The notes: generated from the sequence alone by a model not told the origin. Shown: positions 32,638-41,619, numbered from the stretch's first letter. The stretch: DNA of 58,545 nucleotides from Pseudomonadota bacterium (GCA_029781795.1 JAKOWB010000192.1:1-58545); one strand, 5' to 3'. Program-made: numbers and translations.

Positions 32638-33474
32638 TCAGGCGGTCGCGGCGGCGCGGCCCTTGGGCGCGCGGCGCAGCAGCACCTGGGCGATGATAAG
32701 CAGGGTCAGGGTCACGGCAAGGACGGAGGTGGCGATGGCGTTGATCTCCGGCGTCACGCCACGGCGGATCGAGGCGAAGACATAGAGCGGCAGCGTCACC
32801 TCCCGCCCGTTGACGAAGCTCGCCACCACGTAGTCGTCGAAGGAGAAGGTGAAGGACAGCAGGAAGCCGGCGACGATGGCCGGCATGATCAGCGGCAGGG
32901 TCACCTGTCGGAAGGTGCCCCAGGGCGTGGCATAGAGGTCGGCCGAGGCCTCGATCAGGCTGGCGTCCATGCCGGCGATGCGGGCACGCACGATGACGAT
33001 GACCAGCGCCATGTTGAAGAGCGTGTGGGCGGCGACGATGGAGCCCCAGCCGAGGTCGATACCCGGCGCGCCGGCCCAGAGATCCTGCAGCAGCGGATTC
33101 ACCGCGTCGCGCACCGTGGCGATGGCGATCAGCGTCGAGATGCCGATGACGATGCCCGGCACCATGAGCGAGACGTAGATCAGCAGGTCATAGAGCCGAC
33201 GCTTCCACCCCGAAACACGCTGCAGTGCCAGCGCCGTCGCCGTGCCCATCAGCGCCGCCAGCGTCGCCGAGGTGAAGGCGATGGAAAGGCTGTTCACCAG
33301 CGCCTCGACCATGAAGCGGTTGGAGAAGGCCGTGCCGTACCATTGCAGCGAGAAGCCGGTGAAGGAGGAGGCCTGGCGCCCGCTGGAAAAGGAGATCAGC
33401 ACGATCAGGCCGATCGGCGCGTAGAGGAAAAGGTAGACGACGAGGGCGTAGCCCTTGAGCCAGCGCCCCCTCAT
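32638..33474 (-). CDS. potC: ABC transporter permease, PotC-like
   Basis: 278 residues, six membrane helices, the second inner-membrane permease. It has LYAPIGLIVLISFSSG, LVNSLSIAFTSATLAALMGT, and the EAA loop IEASADLYATPWGTFRQVTLPLIMPAI that contacts the ATPase. It overlaps potB by 4 bases (ATGA), so translation is coupled. The substrate is by family spermidine/putrescine, but this subfamily also carries other small cations and sugar derivatives. Confidence 0.82.
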   Translation of the reverse strand: MRGRWLKGYALVVYLFLYAPIGLIVLISFSSGRQASSFTGFSLQWYGTAFSNRFMVEALVNSLSIAFTSATLAALMGTATALALQRVSGWKRRLYDLLIYVSLMVPGIVIGISTLIAIATVRDAVNPLLQDLWAGAPGIDLGWGSIVAAHTLFNMALVIVIVRARIAGMDASLIEASADLYATPWGTFRQVTLPLIMPAIVAGFLLSFTFSFDDYVVASFVNGREVTLPLYVFASIRRGVTPEINAIATSVLAVTLTLLIIAQVLLRRAPKGRAAATA

Positions 33475-34331
33475 AGCAGCGAGACTTCTTGCTGCTGGCC
33501 GCCCTGCCGCCGGGCCCAGCGCAGGGCGAGGCCGACGGCAACCAGCATGATGACCACCAGCGCCATGGCCACGGCCGAGCCGTAGGGCCAGTTGCGCGAC
33601 TGCAGGAAGAGGTCGACCAGCGCGTTGCCGATGAAGAAGACCTTGCCGCCGCCCAGCAGTTGCGGAATCAGGTACTCGCCCATCAGCAGGATGAAGACCA
33701 GCAGGCAGCCGGTCACCACGCCCGGCAGCGACAGCGGCAGGGTCACCTGGCGGAAGGTCGCGACCGGCCCGGCGTAGAGGTCGCCCGAGGCCTCGAGCAG
33801 CCGCTTGTCCAGGCGCTCCAGGCTGACGTAGATCGGGAAGACCATCAGCGGCAGGTAGCCGTAGACGATGCCAATCAGCACGGCGAGCGGCGTGTTGATC
33901 AGGCGCACGTCCTCGATGCCGATCATGGCGAGCCAGGCGGGGATGCCGCGGCCCGACAGCAGGATGATCCAGGCATAGGTGCGCAGCAGGAACGAGGTCC
34001 AGAAGGGCAGCACCACCAGGATCAGCAGCAGCAGCTTGTGGCGGCTGACCTTCACCGCGAGGAAGTAGGCCAGGGGATAGGCGAAGAGCAGGCAGAGCAC
34101 CATGCCGACCGGCGCCAGCGTCAGGGTGTTGGTGAAGGCGGTGAGGCGCGCCGGCAGGTTCAGGTAGTTGTCGACGGTGAAGCCGCCGCCATAGCCGCCG
34201 GCCGGCGCCCGCTCGCCCAGCGAGAAGACCAGCACCACCACCAGCGGCATCACCAGCAGCGCGATGAACCACAGGCTGGCCGGGGCCAGCAGCAGCGCGG
34301 TGACGAGTTTCTGGCGGCGCTCGGCGGTCAT
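33471..34331 (-). CDS. potB: ABC transporter permease, PotB-like
   Basis: 286 residues with six predicted helices, the first permease of the import complex. LLLAPASLWFIALLVMPLVVVLVFSL opens the protein, and the EAA loop is EASGDLYAGPVATFRQVTLPLSLPGV. The start chosen is ATG 34331, MTAERRQKLV. Its C-terminus overlaps potC by 4 bases. The 79-base gap to the upstream potD-like gene holds a repeat hairpin. Confidence 0.82.
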   Translation of the reverse strand: MTAERRQKLVTALLLAPASLWFIALLVMPLVVVLVFSLGERAPAGGYGGGFTVDNYLNLPARLTAFTNTLTLAPVGMVLCLLFAYPLAYFLAVKVSRHKLLLLILVVLPFWTSFLLRTYAWIILLSGRGIPAWLAMIGIEDVRLINTPLAVLIGIVYGYLPLMVFPIYVSLERLDKRLLEASGDLYAGPVATFRQVTLPLSLPGVVTGCLLVFILLMGEYLIPQLLGGGKVFFIGNALVDLFLQSRNWPYGSAVAMALVVIMLVAVGLALRWARRQGGQQQEVSLL

Positions 34332-34340
34332 ACGACGCGG

Positions 34341-34400
34341 AAGAACACCCTCACCCCTACCCCTCTCCCCGAGGGAGAAGGCAGGGTGAGGGTGCTTCTT
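34341..34400. repeat. Intergenic palindromic hairpin repeat
   Basis: Arms 34341-34356 (AAGAACACCCTCACCC) and 34384-34400 (GGGTGAGGGTGCTTCTT) pair with one mismatch, with a partly pairing CTACCCCTCTCCCC/GGGAGAAGGCAG core between. It is a pyrimidine-rich arm facing a purine-rich arm, like intergenic repeat families in GC-rich Proteobacteria that carry CCCTCACCC-type ends. It sits between the potD-like and potB genes. Confidence 0.7.
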
Positions 34401-34410
34401 CTTCCCTTGC

Positions 34411-35547
34411 CTAGGCCGCCTTGAAGCGGGCGAAGAGCTCGGCGCGCGCCTCGTTGGTGATGAGGCCGGTGGCACCGAACTCCAGCGGCGCCAGCAGCTC
34501 GGCCGCCGGGTAGAGGATGGGATCCTCCAAGAGCTCCTTGGGCAGCAGGGCGTTGGCACGGGAGTCGGTCAGCGGATAGCCGTGGAACAGCGCCTCCTTG
34601 GCGGCGATCTCGGGCGTGATCAGGAAGTTGATCAGCGCATGGCCGCCCTTCGGGTTCGGCGCGTCGGACGGCACGGCGTAGAAGTCGGTCCAGATCTCGC
34701 CGCCCTCGCGGCCGATGACGTACTCCATGGTCGCGATCTCGCGCTTCAACTGCACCGCGTCGCCGGTCCAGCAGATCGACATGACCGCGTCGCCGGTCAG
34801 CATCGAGGGCTTGTAGTCGCTGTTGATGCCGAAGAGATGCGGCTTGGCCTTCAGCAGCAGCTCCTCGGCCTTGGCCATCTCGGCCGGGTCGATGGAGTTG
34901 AAGGAGTAGCCGAAGTACTTCAGCGCGTTGCCGATGGTGGTGAGCTGGTAGTCGTGCACCATGACCTTGCCCGAGTGCGTGGTCATGGTGAGGTCCCAGA
35001 ACTCCTTCCAGGTGGTCGGCTTCTCGGTCACCACGGCGCTGTCGATGACGTAGCCGGTGGTGCCCCAGTCCTTCGGCACGGCATAGACCGTGCCGTCGAC
35101 CGTGCCTTCGCCGGTGAAGCGCTGGTCGTGCTTCGAGGCGTCGTGCGAAGGCAGCAGCGCCAGGTCCAGCGGCTGGATCAGCTTCTGGCTGGCATAGTCG
35201 CGGATCGTGTAGTTGGTCGGCACCAGCACGTCATAGCCGGCGGCGCCGGCCTGCAGCTTGGCCATCATCTCCTCGTTGGAGCCGAACACCGTCACCTCGA
35301 CCGCGGCGCCGGTCAGCTTGGTAAAGGCCTCGAAGTTGGCCGGGTCGTGGTAGCTCGGCCAGGTGCAGAGGCTGACCCGGTCGCCGATGTCGCCGGCGAA
35401 GGCCGGGCGGCCCAGCGGGTTGATGCCGAGTTCGCGCGCCAGCACCAGGCTGGCGGCGCCGAGGCCGGTCACACCGAGGAAGTGGCGCCGGCTGATCGAG
35501 CCCTTCTGCCAGCGCCGCAGGTGATAGAGGAATTCCTTCTTCTGCAT
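34411..35547 (-). CDS. potD: Periplasmic substrate-binding protein, PotD-like, copy 1 (Tat signal)
   Basis: 378 residues. MQKKEFLYHLRRWQKGSISRRHFLGVTGLG is a twin-arginine leader (SRRHFLG), so the protein is exported folded. The mature part has SLCTWPSYHDPANFEAFTK, GSNEEMMAKLQAGAAGYDVLVPTNY and PLEFGATGLITNE, as in family-1 polyamine-binding proteins. It would hand a ligand to the PotABC complex. It is a close paralogue of the 36834-37946 gene. The stop lies 10 bases past the hairpin repeat at 34341-34400. The ligand is not known. Confidence 0.85.
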   Translation of the reverse strand: MQKKEFLYHLRRWQKGSISRRHFLGVTGLGAASLVLARELGINPLGRPAFAGDIGDRVSLCTWPSYHDPANFEAFTKLTGAAVEVTVFGSNEEMMAKLQAGAAGYDVLVPTNYTIRDYASQKLIQPLDLALLPSHDASKHDQRFTGEGTVDGTVYAVPKDWGTTGYVIDSAVVTEKPTTWKEFWDLTMTTHSGKVMVHDYQLTTIGNALKYFGYSFNSIDPAEMAKAEELLLKAKPHLFGINSDYKPSMLTGDAVMSICWTGDAVQLKREIATMEYVIGREGGEIWTDFYAVPSDAPNPKGGHALINFLITPEIAAKEALFHGYPLTDSRANALLPKELLEDPILYPAAELLAPLEFGATGLITNEARAELFARFKAA

Positions 35548-35595
35548 GGGTCTTCTCCCTGTTTCAGGCGCCGTTCGCGCCTCGCCTCACTGCTC

Positions 35596-36714
35596 CTAGC
35601 CTTCGGCCAGCGCCAGCGCGCGGTCGCGCCGCCAGCCGAAGTTGACCTTGGTGCCCGGCGCCAGGTTGGCCGGCGCCTGGGTCTTGGGCACCCGCACCAG
35701 GGTGCGCCCGAAGGCGCCGCTGGTCAGCGCCACCTCAGTCGAATCGCCCAGATAGATGCGGTTGTCGATGCGCCCCTCGAAGGCGTAGTCGAGGCCGTCG
35801 GGCGGCGCCGTGCCGAGCGCCCAGAGCTGGATCGCCTCGGGTCGCACGGCGATGCTCGCCGCCGCGCCCACCGCCGGCCGCTCGCCGAGGGCCGAGGGCG
35901 GCGCGGCCAGCACGAGGCCGCTCTCCAGCCGCAGGGCCACTTCGCCGTCGCTGGCCTCGACCTGGCCCTGGAAGAAGTTGGACTCGCCGACGAAATCGGC
36001 GACGTAGCGGTTGACCGGCGCGTCGTAGAGCTCGGCCGGCGGGCCGAACTGCACCACCCGCCCCTCGCGCATGATGGCGACGGTGTCGGACATCGACAGC
36101 GCCTCTTCCTGGTCGTGGGTGACCAGGACGAAGGTGATGCCGACGTCGCGCTGCAGCGTCTGCAGCTCGATCTGCATGTCGCGCCGCAGCTTGCGGTCGA
36201 GGGCCGAGAGCGGCTCGTCCAGCAGCAGCACGGTGGGGCGGTTGACCAGCGCGCGCGCCAGGGCGACGCGCTGCTGCTGGCCGCCCGACAGCTCCCAGAT
36301 GCGGCGGGCGCCGTAGCCCGGCAGGCGCACCAGTTCCAGCGCCTCCTCCACCCGCCGGGTGATCTCCGCCCGGCCCGGGCGCGGCCGCTGCTGGCGCAGG
36401 CCATAGGCGACGTTGGCGAAGACGTCGAGATGCGGGAAGAGCGCGTAGTGCTGGAAGACCATGTTCACCGGCCGCTGGTGCGCCGGGATGCCGACGACGC
36501 CACGCCCGGCGATGCGGACCTCGCCCTCGGTCGGCTGCTCGAAGCCGGCGATCAGCCGCAGCGAGGTGGTCTTGCCGCAGCCCGAGGGGCCGAGGAAGGA
36601 GTGGAAGGAGCCCTTGGCGATGGCGAAGGAAACGTCATCGACCGCGCGCACCGTGCCGAAGCGCTTGGAAACGGATTGGAACTCGATGTCCGGCGCGGCG
36701 CCGCCATCCTGCAA
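35596..36714 (-). CDS. potA: ABC transporter ATP-binding protein, PotA-like
   Basis: 372 residues. It includes LGPSGCGKTTSLRL (Walker A), the Q-loop FQHYALFPHLDV, LSGGQQQRVALARAL (signature), LLLDEPLSALD (Walker B) and a C-terminal TOBE domain. The start is TTG 36714: no ATG or GTG exists in frame near the beginning of the conserved part, and GGGAG lies 10 bases upstream. It powers import with PotB and PotC. It lies between two potD paralogues; the gaps are 48 bases (to copy 1) and 119 bases (to copy 2). Confidence 0.88.
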   Translation of the reverse strand: MQDGGAAPDIEFQSVSKRFGTVRAVDDVSFAIAKGSFHSFLGPSGCGKTTSLRLIAGFEQPTEGEVRIAGRGVVGIPAHQRPVNMVFQHYALFPHLDVFANVAYGLRQQRPRPGRAEITRRVEEALELVRLPGYGARRIWELSGGQQQRVALARALVNRPTVLLLDEPLSALDRKLRRDMQIELQTLQRDVGITFVLVTHDQEEALSMSDTVAIMREGRVVQFGPPAELYDAPVNRYVADFVGESNFFQGQVEASDGEVALRLESGLVLAAPPSALGERPAVGAAASIAVRPEAIQLWALGTAPPDGLDYAFEGRIDNRIYLGDSTEVALTSGAFGRTLVRVPKTQAPANLAPGTKVNFGWRRDRALALAEG

Positions 36715-36833
36715 GACACGAAGACTCCCGGTTCTGGCGCTTGCCCGTGTGGGGTCTGCTCTTTGTGGCAGTCGCCTATAGAAGCTTGGCAGGCGCCACC
36801 CTGTCCATCCCTTCCCGCCGCCGCCGGCCGCTC

Positions 36834-37946
36834 TCAGGCGGCCTTGAAGCGGGCGAAGATCTCGTTGCGGACCGGGTCGATCAGCACGCCGGCGACGCCG
36901 AACTCCAGCGGCGAGAGCAGTTCGGCCGCCGGGAAGAGGATGGGATCGGCCAGCAGCTCGGGCGGCAGCAGCGCCTTCACCCGCGCGTCGGTCGGGGCAT
37001 AGCCGTGCGCCAGCACCTCGCGCGCCGAGACCTCGGGCGTCACCAGGAAATCGATCAGCGCGTAGGCACCGGGCGGATTGGGCGCATCGGCCGGGATGGC
37101 ATAGTAGTCGGCCCAGATCTCGCCGCCCTTGCGGCCGATGACATAGGTGAAGGCCGGGTTCTCGCGACGCAATTGCACCCCGTCGCCGGACCAGCAGATC
37201 GACGCGGCGGCATCGCCGGTGAGCAGCGGCGGCTTGTAGTCCGAGGTGATGCCGAAGAGGTGCGGCTTGACCTCCAGCAGCAGGCGCTCGGCGTCGGCCA
37301 GCTCCTTCGGGTCGACCGAGTTGAAGGAATAACCGAAGTACTTCAACGCGAAGCCGACCGTGGTGATCTGGTAGTCGTTCACCAGAACGCGGCCGGTGAG
37401 GTCCCCTCGTGCCAGGTCCCAGAACGCCTTCCAGGTGGTCGGCCGCGCCGTCGTGGCGCGGCTGTCGTAGACGAAGCCGGAGTGGCCCCAGTTCTTCGGC
37501 ACGCCGTAGAGCCGCCCCTCGACCACGCCCGGCGCCAGGAAGCGCGGGTCGTGCTGCGCCGGGTCGTGGTGCGGCAGCAGGGCCGCGTCCAGCGGCTGCA
37601 GCAGGCCGAGGCCGACGTAGTCCGGGATGGCGAAGTTGCTCGGCACCAGGACATCGAAGCCGGCGGCGCCGGCCTGCAGCTTGGCCAGCATCTCCTCGTT
37701 GCTGCCGAAGACCGTGACCTCCACCGCCGCGCCGGTGGCGGCCGTGAAGGCCTCGAAGTTGGCCGGGTCGTGGTAGCTCGGCCAGGTGCAGAGGCTGACC
37801 CGGTCGCCGATGCCGCGGGCGGACGCCGGCCGCGGGCCCAGCTGCGCCATCGCCAGGCCAAGGCCGGTGGCGCCAAGGAAATGGCGGCGGGTGATCGAAC
37901 CGCGCTTCAGGCGCCAGGCGAGGTCGAGAAATGTCGTCGGTCGCAC
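36834..37946 (-). CDS. Periplasmic substrate-binding protein, PotD-like, copy 2 (Tat signal)
   Basis: 370 residues from GTG 37946. This start gives VRPTTFLDLAWRLKRGSITRRHFLG, whose 25 residues align without gap to the 25 residues of copy 1 up to RRHFLG, and GGGAG lies 6 bases upstream; the ATG at 37979 is therefore unlikely. Twin-arginine signal and ligand fold match copy 1 (SLCTWPSYHDPANFEAF, GSNEEMLAKLQAGAAGFDVLVPSNF). It is the first gene of this minus-strand cluster. Two binding proteins could widen ligand range or one may have drifted; the sequence does not say. Confidence 0.85.
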   Translation of the reverse strand: MRPTTFLDLAWRLKRGSITRRHFLGATGLGLAMAQLGPRPASARGIGDRVSLCTWPSYHDPANFEAFTAATGAAVEVTVFGSNEEMLAKLQAGAAGFDVLVPSNFAIPDYVGLGLLQPLDAALLPHHDPAQHDPRFLAPGVVEGRLYGVPKNWGHSGFVYDSRATTARPTTWKAFWDLARGDLTGRVLVNDYQITTVGFALKYFGYSFNSVDPKELADAERLLLEVKPHLFGITSDYKPPLLTGDAAASICWSGDGVQLRRENPAFTYVIGRKGGEIWADYYAIPADAPNPPGAYALIDFLVTPEVSAREVLAHGYAPTDARVKALLPPELLADPILFPAAELLSPLEFGVAGVLIDPVRNEIFARFKAA

Positions 37947-38055
37947 GGAGCTCTCCCTTGCTGCAGTGCGAGAGGTCATGCCGCAGGGGCCCGGCCGGGT
38001 AAAGCAACAAATCCTTGGCTTGCCAGGCACGGCCGCCAGGCGAATCCTGCCTGCC

Positions 38056-39135
38056 ATGGCCATCACCCTGCGCTTCGCCGCCAGCCCCCAGGATCGCGAC
38101 GCGGTCTTCCGCCTGCGCTACCAGATCTATGTCGAGGAGATGGGCTACGACTTCGGCGCCACGCCGGACAAGCGCCTGCCGGACAATCCGCCGCGCAACA
38201 ACCGCCTGCTGATGGCCGAGCAGGACGGCGCGCTGGTCGGCAGCCTGGCGATCGACTGGGGCGGCGACCTGCCCTTCGGCGCGGAGGACCGGCAGGTCTA
38301 TCGGCTGGACCCCTTCCTGGCCAAGCTGCCGGCCACGGCGCTGCAGATCGTCGGGCGCTTCATGTCGCTGCCCGAGGCGCGGACCAGCCAGGTGCCCGAG
38401 CTGCTGCTCGACGCCATGCTGCGCTTCGCGCTGGAGCAGGGCGTGGCGGCGATCTTCCTCGACTGCCGGCCGCACCTGATCAACACCTACATGCGCCTGG
38501 GCTTCCGCCCCTACGCGCCGACCGCCAGCCACCCGATTCCCGGCATCCTGATCCCGCTGGTGCTGCTGCTGGACGACCATGCCCACCTGCTGCGCGTGCG
38601 CTCGCGCTTCGCCGCGCTGGCGCAGGGACGACCGGCCGACGCGGCGCGCCTGGCGCTGCTGCAGTCCCTGCTGCCGGCCAGCAGCCCGATCCAGACCCTG
38701 GCCGCGGGCACGGCCGACTGGCCGGCGCTGGCCGCCGCGCTGGCGCGCAAGGCCGAACTGCTGGAGGACATGACCGAGGACGAGGTGCGGAGCCTGCTGG
38801 ACCAGGGCACGGCGCTGACCTGCACGCCCGGCCAGCCGATCGTGGTGCAGGGCAATGGCGACCGCACGGTCTTCCTGCTGCTCGAAGGCCTGGCCGAGGT
38901 CTGGCGCGACGGCGACGCCGTCGGCGTGGTCGGCCCCGGCGCCACCTTCGGCGAGGTTGCGCTGCTCACCGGCCGCCCGCGCATCGCCGACGTGGTGGCG
39001 GCGACCGAGTGCCGCGTGCTGGCGCTGCGCGACCGCACCATCGCCGCGCTGGTCGAGGGCAACTCGGCGCTGGCAGTCAAGCTGCTGCGCAACCTGGCGA
39101 CGGGCCTGGCCGAGAAGCTGGCGGCGGAGCGCTGA
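38056..39135 (+). CDS. GNAT (FeeM-like) N-acyltransferase fused to a cyclic-nucleotide-binding domain
   Basis: 359 residues, soluble. Residues 1-180 are a GNAT fold: FRLRYQIYVEEMGYD resembles the N-acyl amino acid synthase FeeM and LuxI-like enzymes, and FMSLPEARTSQVPELLLDAML, LINTYMRLGFRPYAP and the HPIPGILIPLVLLLDD stretch follow that group. Residues about 235-350 are a CRP-type cNMP-binding domain: FGEVALLTGRPRIADV has Glu300 and Arg309 at the ribose- and phosphate-binding positions, so binding of cAMP or cGMP is plausible. No DNA-binding helix-turn-helix follows. It is convergent with the dipeptide-type ABC genes, 9 bases away. Substrate and acyl donor are unknown. Confidence 0.78.
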   Translation: MAITLRFAASPQDRDAVFRLRYQIYVEEMGYDFGATPDKRLPDNPPRNNRLLMAEQDGALVGSLAIDWGGDLPFGAEDRQVYRLDPFLAKLPATALQIVGRFMSLPEARTSQVPELLLDAMLRFALEQGVAAIFLDCRPHLINTYMRLGFRPYAPTASHPIPGILIPLVLLLDDHAHLLRVRSRFAALAQGRPADAARLALLQSLLPASSPIQTLAAGTADWPALAAALARKAELLEDMTEDEVRSLLDQGTALTCTPGQPIVVQGNGDRTVFLLLEGLAEVWRDGDAVGVVGPGATFGEVALLTGRPRIADVVAATECRVLALRDRTIAALVEGNSALAVKLLRNLATGLAEKLAAER

Positions 39136-39144
39136 GACTGGCCG

Positions 39145-40782
39145 CTAGTTCCCCGCCGCCGCCATGCGGCGCTTCGACAGCACCTGCTCCAGCCAGCCCA
39201 GCTTCATCTCCGGCACCGAGGAGAGCAGCAGGTCGGTGTAGTCGTCGAAGGGCGGGCTCAGCACCTTCGACTTGGCGCCATAGCGCACCAGCTCGCCCTT
39301 GAACATCACGGCGATGGAATCGGCGATGGCGCGGACCGTCGCCAGGTCGTGGGTGATGAAGAGATAGGCGACGTGGGTCTCGGCCTGCAGGCGCAGCAGC
39401 AGCTTCAGGATCTCGTCCGCCACCAGCGGGTCGAGGGCGCTGGTCACCTCGTCGCAGATCACCAGCTTGGGCTGGGCGGCCAGGGCGCGGGCGACGCAGA
39501 CGCGCTGCTTCTGGCCGCCCGAGAGCTCGGCCGGATAGCGGTCGAGGAACTTGGCGCCCATCTCGATCTGGTCCAGCAGCTCGACGACGCGGCGCTTGCG
39601 CTCCGCGCCCCTGAGGCCGAAGTAGAACTCCAGCGGCCGGCCGATGATCGACTCCACCGTCTGCCGCGGGTTCATCGCGGTGTCCGGCATCTGGTAGATC
39701 ATCTGCAGGATGCGCAGCTGCTCCTTGCTGCGGTCCTTCTGCGCCCGCGGCAGCGCCTTGCCCTCGAACAGCACCTCGCCCTCGGACGGCGGCAACAGGC
39801 CGGTGATGACGCGCGCCAGCGTCGACTTGCCGGAGCCGGACTCGCCGACGATGGCCAGGGTGTGCCCCGGCGCCACCGCCAGCGAGACGTCCTTCAGCAC
39901 GGTCAGGCCGTTGGCATAGGCGGCGGTGATGTGCTTGACCTCCAGGATCGGCGCCGCGCCCTCGGCCATCTCCTGCTTCTGGATCTTGCGCACCGAGACC
40001 AGGCGGCGGGTGTAGTCTTCCTGCGGGTGGTTGATGATCTGGTCGGTGGTACCGAGCTCGACCTTCTTGCCATGCCGCAGCACCATGATCTCGTCCGAGA
40101 TCTGCGCCACCACGGCGAGGTCGTGGGTGATGTAGAGCGCCGCCGTGTGCTCGTCGCGGATGGCGTCCTTGATCGCCGCCAGCACCTCGATCTGCGTGGT
40201 GACGTCGAGTGCCGTCGTCGGCTCGTCGAAGATGATGAGGTCGGGCTTGGGACAGAGCGCCATCGCGGTCATGGCGCGCTGCAGCTGGCCGCCCGAGACC
40301 TGGTGCGGGAAGCGATCGCCGATGGTCTCGGGGTTCGGCAGCTTCAGCTTGCGGAACAGCTCGATCGCCCGCGCCTCGGCCTGGCGCTTGGACATGCCGC
40401 GCTTGACCGAGGTCTCGATCACCTGGCGCAGCAGGCGGTGCGAGGGGTTGAAGGCGGCCGCCGCCGACTGCGCGACATAGGCGACCTCGGCCCCGCGCAC
40501 CGCGCGGATGCCCTCGGCCGGGAGCGGGCGGATGTCGCGGCCCTTCAGCCAGATGGTGCCGCCGGTGATGCGGCAGCCGCCGCGGCCATAGGCCATGGCG
40601 GTGAGGCCGATGGTCGACTTGCCGGCGCCTGACTCGCCGATCAGGCCCAGCACCTTGCCCTTCTTCAGCTCCAGCGAGACGTCGTCGACGATCACCAGGT
40701 TCTTCGGCGGCTCGCCCGGCGGATAGGCCGTGGCCTCGACGCGCAGGTTGTCGATCTTGAGCAGCAGGTCGTCGTTCGCCAT
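39145..40782 (-). CDS. Dipeptide-type ABC transporter, fused double ATP-binding protein (DppD-DppF)
   Basis: 545 residues with two complete ATPase halves. First half: GESGAGKST, VSGGQLQRAMTAMAL, LIIFDEPTTALD. Second half: GESGSGKST, LSGGQKQRVCVARAL, LVICDEVTSALDP. The fusion of the DppD and DppF-like subunits into one chain is common for the type found here. It energises peptide or oligopeptide-type import with the permeases at 40782 and 41620. The start, ATG 40782, shares one base with the stop of the permease. Confidence 0.9.
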   Translation of the reverse strand: MANDDLLLKIDNLRVEATAYPPGEPPKNLVIVDDVSLELKKGKVLGLIGESGAGKSTIGLTAMAYGRGGCRITGGTIWLKGRDIRPLPAEGIRAVRGAEVAYVAQSAAAAFNPSHRLLRQVIETSVKRGMSKRQAEARAIELFRKLKLPNPETIGDRFPHQVSGGQLQRAMTAMALCPKPDLIIFDEPTTALDVTTQIEVLAAIKDAIRDEHTAALYITHDLAVVAQISDEIMVLRHGKKVELGTTDQIINHPQEDYTRRLVSVRKIQKQEMAEGAAPILEVKHITAAYANGLTVLKDVSLAVAPGHTLAIVGESGSGKSTLARVITGLLPPSEGEVLFEGKALPRAQKDRSKEQLRILQMIYQMPDTAMNPRQTVESIIGRPLEFYFGLRGAERKRRVVELLDQIEMGAKFLDRYPAELSGGQKQRVCVARALAAQPKLVICDEVTSALDPLVADEILKLLLRLQAETHVAYLFITHDLATVRAIADSIAVMFKGELVRYGAKSKVLSPPFDDYTDLLLSSVPEMKLGWLEQVLSKRRMAAAGN

Positions 40783-41606
40783 CAGCCGCGCCCTCCCTTG
40801 AGCGAAGACGTGCGCTTGAGGATCGAGTCCACCAGCAGGTTCACCGACAGCGCCAAGAGGGCGATGGTGGCGCCGGGATAGAGCGCCGCGGCGATGCCGT
40901 AGACGATGCCTTCCTTGTTGTCCTTGATCATCCGCCCCAGGTCGGCGTCCGGCGGCTGGATGCCGAGGCCGAGGAAGGACAGCGACGACAGGAACAGCAT
41001 GGCGAAGGCGAAGCGCAGGCCGAACTCCGCCACCAGGGGCGAGGCCGCGTTGGGCAGGATCTCGCGCAGCACGATCCAGCGCGTGCCCTCGCCGCGCAGG
41101 CGCGCGGCCTCGACGAAGTCCTGCACCGCGATGTCGAGCGCCACGGCGCGCGACAGGCGGAAGACGCGGGTCGAGTCCAGCACCGCCGTGACCAGCACCA
41201 GCACGATGGTGCTGCGCGGCAGTACCGACAGCACCACCAGGGCGAAGATCAGCGTCGGTATCGACATCAGCAGGTCGACCGAGCGCGACATCACCTGGTC
41301 CGCCCAGCCGCGCACCACCGCGGCGGTGAAGCCCAGCATGACGCCGAGGGTGAAGGAGAGGATCGTCGCCGCCCCGGCCAGTTCGATGGTGAAGCGGGTG
41401 CCGTACATCAGCCGGGTCAGCAGGTCGCGACCCAGGCTGTCGGCGCCGATCAGCATCTTGCTGGACGCCGGCTCCCAGGTCTGGCCCACCACCTCCTCGG
41501 CGCTGTAGGGCGAGACGAAGGGACCCACGTAGGCAAAGAGGACGAAGAAGACGACGCCGATGGCGCCGGCTCGCGCCGTCCAGGACATGTTCGACCACTT
41601 GAACAT
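40782..41606 (-). CDS. Dipeptide-type ABC transporter permease (DppC-like)
   Basis: 274 residues, 5-6 helices. The N-terminus is hydrophilic and short, then GAIGVVFFVLFAYVGPFVSPY; the DppC family marker GADSLGRDLLTRLMYGTR follows, and the EAA loop is VEAARLRGEGTRWIVLREILPNAASPLV. It forms the channel with the DppB-like protein. The start ATG 41606 lies 13 bases after the upstream permease gene; the end overlaps the ATPase gene by one base, so expression is tightly linked. Confidence 0.9.
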   Translation of the reverse strand: MFKWSNMSWTARAGAIGVVFFVLFAYVGPFVSPYSAEEVVGQTWEPASSKMLIGADSLGRDLLTRLMYGTRFTIELAGAATILSFTLGVMLGFTAAVVRGWADQVMSRSVDLLMSIPTLIFALVVLSVLPRSTIVLVLVTAVLDSTRVFRLSRAVALDIAVQDFVEAARLRGEGTRWIVLREILPNAASPLVAEFGLRFAFAMLFLSSLSFLGLGIQPPDADLGRMIKDNKEGIVYGIAAALYPGATIALLALSVNLLVDSILKRTSSLKGGRG

Positions 41607-41619
41607 CGCCGGCGCCCTC

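Noticed and set aside
37947..37979. ATG 37979 as start of potD copy 2
   Set aside because: GTG 37946 has a good ribosome site and gives a leader of equal length to copy 1, so the longer form was not used.
35596..38586. Very long open frames antisense to or across the real genes
   Set aside because: High GC opens all frames. These lack family motifs and have runs of Arg/Gly/Ala, while the opposite frames show clear domains.
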